From positions 1-40,872 of the forward strand of contig JALBYF010000104.1 in the NCBI GenBank assembly GCA_023212725.1: 40,872 nucleotides of DNA. The letters are read 5' to 3'. The notes below the pieces were generated by a model. That model saw only the letters and a list, made by a program, of their open reading frames with translations. It was not told the origin of the DNA and did not search any database. Positions 21,028 through 30,285 of the stretch are shown piece after piece. How positions within the stretch are numbered: position 1 is the stretch's first letter; each line of letters opens with the position of its first letter. The translations under genes and the position numbers were made by a program. This DNA comes from Tranzscheliella williamsii. Lineage: Eukaryota; Basidiomycota; Ustilaginomycetes; Ustilaginales; Ustilaginaceae.

Positions 21028-23700
21028 ATGTCGTCGCCTCAGCATTACTTCGGTTCTTTGAACACTGGCCGGGCTGTTTCTCCGCCACCCAACACGCGTG
21101 CCGTCGATGGAGGCAGGAGCGGCCGCGACGACCATCCAGGCGACCACCAGGTTCAGCAAGACCTAGATGCAGCGAGGCAGATGAGCAAGGCCCGCGGGCA
21201 GGACACAAGCCCGCCTAGGAGAAGCATGTCGGATGACCAGGGGGAACCGCGTTTTCACGAAAGTAGCAGCAGGTCGCCCGGCGCTATTCCAGTGCGTCAG
21301 CCAGCGCCCACTTCTGCCGCCGCTGCTCGGTTCTACCAGCACAATCGCCACGGATCCAACACTAGTCTCGATAGCCAGCAACATTTCATCGATCACCGAC
21401 ACCAAGCTCACTCGCTCAGCCATGTCCACTCACCTTCTGTACTGAGGACTCGCTCAGGGCTTTCCAAGGCGCCTATGCGAAGTCCCAACACCTATTTTCC
21501 TTCCGGCCGCAGCGAGAGCTACAACGAACAGGCCGTGCTAGACGATGACGAAGGCGACATCGAGGGTGAGGCGTCCCACCTGTCTCGCGGCAGCAATCAT
21601 CGGCGCAGTAGTGTCAAATCGCCATCAAGCCACTCCAGGGAACAAGTTCGCCATGACGACGACCAACATTCGCCGCGTTTCCGTAGGTCCTCCACAGCCG
21701 AGGACGATGTTTGCTATCCGATGCATGATGTTCATCCGGCTGAGGCGCTTGCCAGCGAAGCTGACCAAGATCACGCCAATATTGATGGAAGCGCCGGCTT
21801 CAACTCCTATAACAACCAGAGCACGAACCGCGAAATGCCTTTAGGCTACCCCTTCACCTTTGACCTGCGCGCTCTCGAGGATTTTGCAGACGAAGAGCGG
21901 GATCGAATCGGGCTCGGCTCTTCTTGGAATCCTATTGCTTCTCCGGAAGAAGGTCTGCGCCAGCGAAGTACAGGAGGTCAAAAAGGTAGCGCTTTTGCTT
22001 ATGGCGCATCTCCCGACAGCGATGACGCTACATTCTACAGTCGCCGACCGCGCAAACTCAGCAACTCTGCCGGAGCGTTCGGTAGCAGCAAGTACCAGCG
22101 CAAGGTAGCGCTTTTTGAGGGAGGGGGAAGCGCTCCACCTCCTGTTGCCGGTGCAGCTCCTTCTGCTAATGTCTTTACCGGCGCTTCCGTGATGAACGGT
22201 GCCAGAACGAAATCGATGGACGCCAAGACACCGCTGCTTGATGACGATACGCTGCCTAGCTATCATGGAACCAATGACCCATCTCGCATACATACAGCTG
22301 CTTCGCAGAGTGGACTCAGCGCCTCGGGCCCAGGCGGTCGAGCGCGTTCACACACTGGCATCCTCAGCAACAAAGAAAAGCCCTACCGATTCACGTTCTA
22401 TTCCAACGCTTTGCCGTCTACCATACACGCCCGCCACCTTTCCGAGCTTCCTGCCGAAGGGCAGTCATTTGAAGAACTCTTTGCTGGCCGCGAGCGATCC
22501 AACCAACCTACGCCTCATACTGACGGCAGCATGGGAGGCCAGAGTCGAGCACCGAGCCGAGCACCTACCATCAACGCAGCTGCGGCGAAGTTATCGTCCC
22601 TTGGCCAGACCCTCGGGCGTATGGAAGGTAACACGGCCCCGCCCACCGGCTCCAATACACCCGTTCATGCCGCCGAGGAGGCAGCTAGAGTGATGGGTGG
22701 CCTGAGCGCCAGTCGAAGCAAAGCTCTTCCCGGCGGTGGCATACGGATGGATCCTGATCCGGAGGCCAATACATGGTGGCTCGATGTTCTTTCGCCCACG
22801 GATCAGGAGATGAAACTTCTGAGCCGCGTCTTTGGTATCCATCCGCTAACCACTGAGGACATTCTGATGGAAGAGACGCGGGAGAAAATCGAGCTCTTCC
22901 GCAACTACTACCTGGTCTGTTTCCGTTCGTTTGATCAGGATCCTTACAGTCCCACCTATCTCGAGCCGCTGAATATGTACATCATCGTTTTCAGAGAGGG
23001 CACGCTCTCGTTCCACTTCCGAGGCACGCCACATCCGCAGAACGTCCGAAGGCGAATCAAGCAGCTCAAAGACTACATCAACGTCACCTCAGACTGGATC
23101 TCGTACGCCCTAATCGACGACATTACGGACGCTTTTGGCCCGCTCATTCAAAGCATCGAGTACGAAGTCGACAGTATCGATGAGTTGGTACTGATCTTGA
23201 AGGAAGCAGAGCAGTCCGACATGTTGCGACGTATTGGCACCTGCCGGAAAAAGGTCATGGGACTGCTGCGTCTGATGGGGAACAAGGCAGACGTTGTCAA
23301 AGGTCTCGCCAAGCGATGCAATGAGAATTGGTCGGTGGCGCCAAAATCAGACATCGGCCTGTATCTGTCGGACATCCAAGACCATCTGATCACAATGACG
23401 CAGAACTTGAACCACTACGAAAAGATCCTCTCGCGATCGCACTCGAACTACCTGGCGCAGATTTCGATCGAGATGACCGATGCCAACAACCAGATCAACG
23501 ATGTACTTTCCAAACTTACGGCTCTCGGTACTGTTATCGTGCCGATGAATGTCATTACTGGTCTTTGGGGCATGAACGTCAACGTACCGGGCCAGGGCGT
23601 CGAAAATTTGCACTGGTTCGCTGGCATCTGCTCCGTCATGGTCGTCATCGCGGTTTCGGGCTACATCGCCGCAACACGTTATCTCGAACGCTCGAGATAG
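21028..23700 (+). CDS. CorA-type Mg2+ transporter, Mnr2/Alr-like
   Basis: An 890-residue intronless ORF from ATG 21028. Residues 1-575 are mostly Ser/Arg/His-rich and probably cytosolic and disordered, with an ordered patch YRFTFYSNALPSTIHARHLS near 452. The CorA core begins near 580 with WWLDVLSPTDQEMKLLSRVF, then HPLTTEDI and EKIELFRNYYLVCFRSF. Two C-terminal membrane segments lie at about 825-845 and 862-885. The universally conserved GMN motif, which forms the Mg2+ selectivity loop, is intact (GLWGMNVNVPGQ, near residue 847). Long N-terminal extensions are typical of the fungal Alr1 (plasma membrane) and Mnr2 (vacuole) branch. Which membrane applies here is not decided by sequence, though the N-terminal patch seems closer to Mnr2. 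The 3' end is compositionally balanced, unlike several neighbours. Confidence 0.9.
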   Translation: MSSPQHYFGSLNTGRAVSPPPNTRAVDGGRSGRDDHPGDHQVQQDLDAARQMSKARGQDTSPPRRSMSDDQGEPRFHESSSRSPGAIPVRQPAPTSAAAARFYQHNRHGSNTSLDSQQHFIDHRHQAHSLSHVHSPSVLRTRSGLSKAPMRSPNTYFPSGRSESYNEQAVLDDDEGDIEGEASHLSRGSNHRRSSVKSPSSHSREQVRHDDDQHSPRFRRSSTAEDDVCYPMHDVHPAEALASEADQDHANIDGSAGFNSYNNQSTNREMPLGYPFTFDLRALEDFADEERDRIGLGSSWNPIASPEEGLRQRSTGGQKGSAFAYGASPDSDDATFYSRRPRKLSNSAGAFGSSKYQRKVALFEGGGSAPPPVAGAAPSANVFTGASVMNGARTKSMDAKTPLLDDDTLPSYHGTNDPSRIHTAASQSGLSASGPGGRARSHTGILSNKEKPYRFTFYSNALPSTIHARHLSELPAEGQSFEELFAGRERSNQPTPHTDGSMGGQSRAPSRAPTINAAAAKLSSLGQTLGRMEGNTAPPTGSNTPVHAAEEAARVMGGLSASRSKALPGGGIRMDPDPEANTWWLDVLSPTDQEMKLLSRVFGIHPLTTEDILMEETREKIELFRNYYLVCFRSFDQDPYSPTYLEPLNMYIIVFREGTLSFHFRGTPHPQNVRRRIKQLKDYINVTSDWISYALIDDITDAFGPLIQSIEYEVDSIDELVLILKEAEQSDMLRRIGTCRKKVMGLLRLMGNKADVVKGLAKRCNENWSVAPKSDIGLYLSDIQDHLITMTQNLNHYEKILSRSHSNYLAQISIEMTDANNQINDVLSKLTALGTVIVPMNVITGLWGMNVNVPGQGVENLHWFAGICSVMVVIAVSGYIAATRYLERSR

Positions 23701-23887
23701 TGCATCGCACTTCACACTTCCATGCTGTACCTTCGTGCCGCCGCTTTCGCTCATTCCTCCTCCGCTTTCTCGGCACGTCAACATGTGCTGAGCCACGCAC
23801 ATAATGCATATACTGTATACACCGAACCTCTATCAATATTCCCGCTTCACGGTCAACAGCAATTATGATAAATCTGACGACACGTGT

Positions 23888-25478
23888 TTATTGGTCTGCC
23901 TTTCGTCTCGGCTCGTCGTCGGCGTTGAAGGGCCGCCACCGCACCCTGATGTTATCGCCGGTGTGAACGGCGCCGTACTCGAGAGCGGGCTTCTGCGCGG
24001 TGTCGGCGTGAGGGGAGGGGGGTGGCAGCGGGACAGCGTACATGCCGAAACAGGGGCCAGATCTTCCATTGCCGCCTACGGCGTCGGCGGGTTTCTTGAC
24101 GCGCATCCTGCTGCGGTGGAGGAGCTTGAGCGGCACGCTGGGGTCTTTGTCGGCCGTGTCGGGATCGACGGCGGTGAGCAGGCAACGCTGGCAGCGGGCG
24201 ACCAGCTGCAGCATGGCCTTGGGTGTGGGTGTTTCCGGGTCCGAGCCTGCACCGTTGTCGCTGTCGCCTTGCGTGGAGGGTGGCAGCACCCAGATGCGCT
24301 CCCACGAGTCTTCGGAGAACGGCGGGAACGGGGCGGCATCGTCGGCAGAACGGAGGACGATGTTGGGCCGGAAGCGCAGCATGGAGAGTGCGTCGGGCGT
24401 CGACCAGCGCTGCCGGTCCAGACGGGGAATCGCACGCCCGCCCCGCCCGTCGCCCGCACCGTCGCGCTCCGCTGCGTCAAGCGCATCCTGCAGCTGCGCA
24501 CGGATGTCCTGCAGGCTCTCGCGCGTTGCTACCAGCAATGGATACTCATCCTGGAACTCGATCCCCCGCTTGCGCTCCAGCTCGGCTCTGTCGGCGTCAC
24601 CCCAGCCGCTCGCATCCGACGGCGGCTTGAAGATCGGAAACGCATCGCGCACCACTGTCGACGTCACGTCAAAGTGGATCAGCAGCACCGGATACCCGAG
24701 CAACTGTGTCACACCCATGCGAAAGGTTAGACCGATGATCCAGCTTTGAAAACAGTGGGGTGAGGATGCGGCAGACGGAGATACGTACCTTACTGATCCA
24801 CTCGCTGGGAGCAAGCCTGCCCTCTTCAACGGCATTGGAAACGGGTTCGGGCAAGCTGGCCACCCGGCCATCAGCGAAGTCGCCATACATTTCGACCTTG
24901 GGTAGCAGCTTCCACCTGCGCAACTGCGCGTCCGTAGGCCGCAGTACGGTGGCCGTCTCGCCCAGGCCAGCAGCGAGCTTCCGGTCCGGGAAGCGCTCCG
25001 AGATGCCGAGCATCAGCAGGTTGTTGCTTTCGTCGATGGTCGGCTGGATCAGCGTCAGCTTAGGCTCCTCCCTTAGCGATAGCTTTTCGAACCTGGAAGG
25101 GTCCTTCCTGCTCTCGGCGACGACCATCCATCTGCGGTCTAGCTGAAAGCCCTGGGCGGTGATCTCGGCTGCCGGGACCGAGACGCCAGCACAGCTCTTG
25201 ATCGGGTAGATGTAGATTGCGTCGACAAGGCCTATTGTCTCGTCCTTTGCGCCGGAGGCGTCGGTGGGTGATGGAGAGCCAAAGGAGTAGACCTCAGTCT
25301 GCGCGGCCGCGATGCGTCTACGCGAGGCTGGAGAGAGGACAAAGTGGTGCAGCACGCCGATAGCAATGAGCAGAGAGAAGACATAGATCTGTGCCGAGAC
25401 GCGCTGCGAGGAAGCCGCCTCGGCCCAGCGTTCCCTGAGGGACTCGGACGCGCTGAAGAACGGCACTTTGGCTGGCAT
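23888..25478 (-). CDS. MOSC-domain protein, mARC-like (two exons)
   Basis: Exon 1 is 25478-24789 and exon 2 is 24703-23888, joined in phase 0 over an 85-nt intron (donor GTACGT, branch CTAAC, acceptor ACACAG). The product is 501 residues. The frame extends upstream of ATG 25478 only through a non-ATG codon. A membrane segment (YVFSLLIAIGVLHHFVLSP, about 31-49) precedes the MOSC N-terminal beta-barrel (GLVDAIYIYPIKSCAGVSVP, from about 86). The MOSC domain in exon 2 has FRPNIVLR, PFSEDSWERIWV and the conserved ARCQRCLLTAVDPDTA block, whose cysteines are expected near the molybdenum cofactor. The N-terminal anchor plus two domains is the layout of mitochondrial amidoxime-reducing component (mARC), so N-reductive chemistry at a membrane is a reasonable inference; the substrate is unknown. 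It is divergent from the synthetase gene and convergent with CorA. Confidence 0.85.
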
Positions 25479-26105
25479 CCTGCTCGAGGCCGTTTCGCCG
25501 ACTACCACAGTGGTGTCCAACGATAGTCAACCCAACGTCACCGCTCTCGTCGAAATAGTGGTGGCAATGACAGCCAATGCACCAACCGGCACCGTTTGGA
25601 GGCTGCCTTACAGAGATCTGCCGCGCATTAACCACTTCAGGCAGGTGACGGCGGAAGTGATGAGCAGGTGAAAGTGCCAAGCACACGTATCAGAAGGATC
25701 TTGGCTCGAGGCTACCGCTCCTCAGACTAGTCATGAGTAGCAACGGCATCGGCGATTCACAAGAATCTCGACCGATCTGATGTTGCTAAGAGACATGCTT
25801 GTCTCCAACTTAACATGCTTTGCGCTTCCCGGCTTCTACCCGTTTCCCCGCAATTTGATGCGGCTTTAGGCAACAATGCTTCATATGCTTCTCTGTGCAT
25901 TGGCGGTACCCTCCCAGGGTGGCCAGCACTTAGCCCCGGCATGCCGCCTTCTCGACTGGGCCCGGGCCTCTTACCATCCTACATTGTCCCGTTAGCATTT
26001 ATCGTTCACGTCAGAACAGTGTCGTCGCTTCCTTCGACGTCCAACCTATCAGCACGGCCTTCTTTCGTAACAACCTCACCGCAACGCCACCAACGGAGCC
26101 TGAAC
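25479..26105. promoter_or_regulatory. divergent promoter, MOSC / acyl-CoA synthetase-MDR
   Basis: A 627-bp region shared by two divergent metabolic genes. An in-frame upstream ATG at 25815 could lengthen the synthetase by 97 residues. That stretch is low-complexity and leader-like, so I start the gene at 26106. No specific factor site is recognisable. Confidence 0.5.
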
Positions 26106-29100
26106 ATGGCGTCGTCGAACCTTGCTGCCTCTCTCGGCTCGAATGCTGCTGCCTCTTCCGGCTTTGCTCGCGATCATCCGCAGGTGCAGATTCACCAGCA
26201 ATCGATCAACCATAGGGATCGATTCTGGCTGAATGCCGCTCGCCAGATCCATTGGCACAAGCCTCCCACCGTCGCCTATGGAAAGTCGTCCAATACCGAC
26301 GCTGCTTATCTCGATCCGCAGGGCAGAGCATGGTTTCCTGACGCCCAGCTCAACACCTGCTACAACTGCGTTGATCGGCATGTTTACCTGCCTGCGCACG
26401 CCTCAGCCACCCCCGTGACCGCATCTCCGGAGACACCTCACCTCGCCATCTCCCCCTCAGCTCATCGCGCCGCTTTCCATCACGTCTCCCCGCTCTCGTT
26501 CCAGACCCGCCAGGCTCGTACCATCAGCTATCTCGAATTGCTCCAACAGGTACAAATCGTTGCTGGCATACTTCAGCACAAGGGCGTCAAGAAGGGCGAT
26601 GCCGTCGTCATCTATATGCCCATGGTGCCCGAGACGTCGATTGCCATGCTAGCCTGCGCCAGGATCGGCGCCGTGCACTCTGTCGTCTTTGGTGGGTTCG
26701 CGCCGAAAGAGCTCGCCAAGAGGATCCAGGATTCAGGGTGCAAGATGGTCATTGCGGCCAGCTGTGGACTGGAACCCAAGGGCCCCGTGGATTACAAACC
26801 CCTCGTAGACGAAGCCCTTAGGGTCTCCCAGCACAAACCGTCCTCTGGACTGCTCTTCCTCCGAAGGCATACGATCACGGGCCACCAACCTGCTCAGTAC
26901 ACCCAGCAGGGAGCCAACGGACCTGCAGGCCTTCCTGAATGGGACTGGGAAACGGAGAGCAAGCTTACATCAGACAAGGTGGGAGGGCGCAGTCCGTGCT
27001 GGGAGTGTGTGCCCGTGGCAAGCGAAGACCCAGTTTACAGTAAGTGACTTGACTGCGCCAAAGCTAAGCGGCAACAGTCGTCTGTGCGCTGACATGCCTT
27101 TGATCGACAGCCATCTATACGAGTGGGACCACCGGCACACCCAAAGGCGTCTGTCGGCTGTCGGGAGGCCATATTGTCGCTCTGCGCTTCTCGATCGAAC
27201 ACACCTTCGGAATGAATCAGAACGATGTGATGTTCTGTGCATCCGACTTGGGTTGGGTCGTGGGCCATTCCTACATCCACTACGGCCCACTGCTTCTTGG
27301 CGCTACCTCGATCGTGTTTGAAGGCAAGCCTGTGGTTCCGGATGCCGGCATCTGGTGGAGGATCTGTTCGCAATACAAGGTCACCCAGATGTTCTGTGCT
27401 CCAACCGCACTTCGTGCCATCGTTGGCCAGGATGCAGACGCTCGCTTCATGCGAGCGCCCGAGGTCAACCTCCGCAGTCTGCGAACTCTGTTCCTCGCCG
27501 GCGAGCGTTCCGAACCCCAAATCGTAGCCAAATTCGAACGCCTGCTGAAGGAGCTGGCCGCTCCGGGCGCTCAAACCAACGATGTAAGTAGTCTCATCCG
27601 TTCAGAATGTTCTTCATCTCAGTGCTGAAGCTCATCCCAAACAGAACTTCTGGTCAAGCGAATCCGGTTCTCCTATCACCGGCCTCATGCTCTCCTCGGC
27701 ATTCGGTTCCCTCTCGGCTCGTCCCGGAAGCGCCGGCCTGCCGATGCCAGGTATGGATGTCCGCATCGTCGATGACAACGGCCGCGAGCTGCCTAGAGGC
27801 AAGATGGGAAATCTTGTGCTTGCCACTCCGCTTGCTCCCAGCTTCCTCGGCGGGCTTTGGCGCAATCCCGACCGCTTTCACAAAAGTTACTTCGAAGCAT
27901 TTGCGCACAAGGGGGAATGGTTCGAGACGGGTGACCAGGGGGTCATCGATCAAGACGGCTACGTAAGCATCCTGGCTCGTTCTGATGATATTATCAATGT
28001 CTCGGCGCATCGCCTTGGAACGGGCCTGATTGAGCAGGTTGTCACGTCGCATCCCGACATTATCGAATGTGCCGTCGTAGGTGCGCCCGACAAACTCAAA
28101 GGTCAGTCGCCTTTTGCCATTGTTGTCGCCCATAGCAGCGTGGCTGCGGCTGCCGACGGCCAGACCCACAACTCGGTCCGCAGCGACTCTGCCAAACGTA
28201 TGCTGAACAACATCAACCGACACGTAAGGAAGGAAATGGGACCCATTGCTCAACTGTCTGGCCTCATCGAGACGCAGAAGCTTCCCAAGACCAGGTCCGG
28301 TAAAACCCTGCGACGAAGTTTGCGACAGGCCGTCGAAAACGCTGCCGCCGGCAAGCGGAGTAAGTGGTCGCCATCTGTCACCATTCTCGAAATACGCACT
28401 GATCCTAACCCGCCCTCTCGGCCCACTCTTCTGCCGATCTAACAGACGCACCTGTCGAGTAAGTCGAGAATCCGGCTTTGCTTTTTGTCGGATTTGCTGG
28501 GGAAATCCGGGTACTTCCTTGCCGCTTGGAGCGCTTCTGGCAATATACCCACATTTCCCCGCGCACACACCAGCTTGTCATCCAACGGGCTTTCTGACGT
28601 GACGCTGCCCTGCTTGCTTTTCCCCTATGCACAGCTTTCCACCTACCATCGAAGACAAAGAGGTCATCGATACTGTCCGCAAAGCCATCGAAGAGTACTT
28701 TGACGCCCTCGACAGCTCGTCCGCGTCAAGCGCGTCGCTTTCCGTCGAAACTGCTTCCGAACAAAACAAGCCGGGGCTGTCGCTTCCTGCCGGGGTCAAG
28801 TCAGAGATGAAGGCGTTGCAGTTGGAAAGGCCGCCCGGTGAGTTTCAGAAGGGCCAGCGCAACAAGGCGGTGGTACGAGAGCTTCCGACGCCAACGCCGA
28901 CGGCAGACCAGGTACTGGTCAAGATCCATGCTGCCGGGTTTAACCGACGAGATGAATGGTCGATGGTGGGTGCCTACCCTGGCCTCGTCTTCAAGAATGC
29001 AACCATGGGCTGTGATGGCGCTGGCACCATCGTGTCGGCGCACGACGGGAGCGACTTTCCGAACGAACATCCGGATAAGATCTACTTGCTAACACCGACG

Positions 29101-30035
29101 CGCGGCTGGGAGTCAGATCTGGAAGGACCGGAGCTAGAGCTGCCAGGACTCTCCGACGAGCAGAAGACCAACACTCTTGGAGGCAAGGGCTTCGGTATCC
29201 TCGGTGCGACAGCGCCCACCAACGGCGTCGGCACGTTCGCGGAATACGTAGCAGTCGAGAAGGACCAACTGGTCGCGGCACCGAAGCACCTGACCGCCGA
29301 ACACGCTGCCGTGCTGCCCTGCGCAGCCGTTACTGCCTATCGGTACGTTCACTGCCAAACGCTTGCCTTTTCGGCTGATGCTTTTCAGTACTAACCTTCT
29401 GAGCTACAATTCTGGTTTGACCTGCTAGTGCGCTGTTCACCAAAGCGAAGCTTGGTCGGGGCCAGAATCTGCTGCTGACGGGTGTGGGCGGTGGAGTGGC
29501 GATGCTGGCGCTGCAGATGGCCGTTGCAGCGGGTGCCAACGTATTTGTGACGGGGGGTTCGGTGGAGAAGGTGGAGCGCGCGATCAAGATGGGTGCCAAG
29601 GGTGGGGCGGTGTACAAGGATGTGCAGTGGCCGCGCTCGATTGCGGCGCTGCTGCCGGGGTCGCGGCCGTATCTGGACTGTGTGGTGGACAGTGCGGGCG
29701 GGGAGATCGCGGCGCAGGCGCAGAAGGCCGGGCTGCGCCACGGCGGCCGCATCGTCGTGTACGGCATGACCGCGAGCCCCAAGCTCGGGTTCACCATGCG
29801 CGAGGTGCTCAAGAACGTCGAGGTCCTCGGCTCCACCATGGGCTCCGCCGCCGAGTTCCGCGACAGCATCCGCTTCATCCAAGACCACGCCATCGTCCCC
29901 GCCCTCGACACCGTCCTCGACGGCCTCGACAACGCACACCGCGGCTTCGACCTCCTCAAAGACGCAGACATGCGCTCCGGCGGCAAGGTCGTCGTCCGCA
30001 TCGCTCCGCTCGACCCGCCCAAACACAGGCTTTGA
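26106..30035 (+). CDS. acyl-CoA synthetase fused to MDR oxidoreductase (six exons)
   Basis: Exons 26106-27039, 27111-27583, 27645-28359, 28446-28458, 28635-29342 and 29429-30035 keep one frame for 1149 residues. Residues 1-735 form an acetyl/propionyl-CoA synthetase-type adenylating enzyme (ACSS3/PrpE-like). It has the ATP loop YTSGTTGTPKGV (about 314-325), ETGDQGVIDQDGYVSILARS, the hinge DDIINVSAHRLGTG and the catalytic Lys about 689 in KTRSGKTLRR, ending with PPTIEDKEVIDTVRKAIEE. After a Ser-rich linker of about 32 residues comes MKALQLERPPGEFQKG (from 770), the start of an MDR domain. That domain has GFNRRDEW and GCDGAG and the Rossmann motif TGVGGGVAMLALQ (about 962). No catalytic-zinc Cys is seen, so it is quinone-oxidoreductase-like. 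Splice sites are canonical; intron 5 has a TACTAAC branch site. A longer N-terminus from ATG 25815 is possible. The fused function is unknown. Confidence 0.82.
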
Positions 30036-30285
30036 CCCCGCCAGCCCGTCCCCCTCTCTTGCTGCCCGACTTCCTCGCTTCGACTCCTCCCCCCGCAGCT
30101 TTGTAACTACCTTTTCGCAGTGTCCTTCGCACGCACATCTTTTTGCAGTCTCTGAATGTCCTGGCTGTAGGCGCAACCGTTTCGCGAAGCGCGCGAGAGT
30201 GTGATCAGACGGCTGCGATGTGGGCGGTACAATTACAATGGGATGCAGTGAAATGCCAAGCGGAGTGGGATAGATGGGCTGAAGC

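Noticed and set aside
25815..26105. N-terminal extension of the synthetase from ATG 25815 as a mitochondrial presequence
   Set aside because: The segment is hydrophobic and low-complexity and reads like a leader; ATG 26106 has better context. The longer form cannot be fully excluded.
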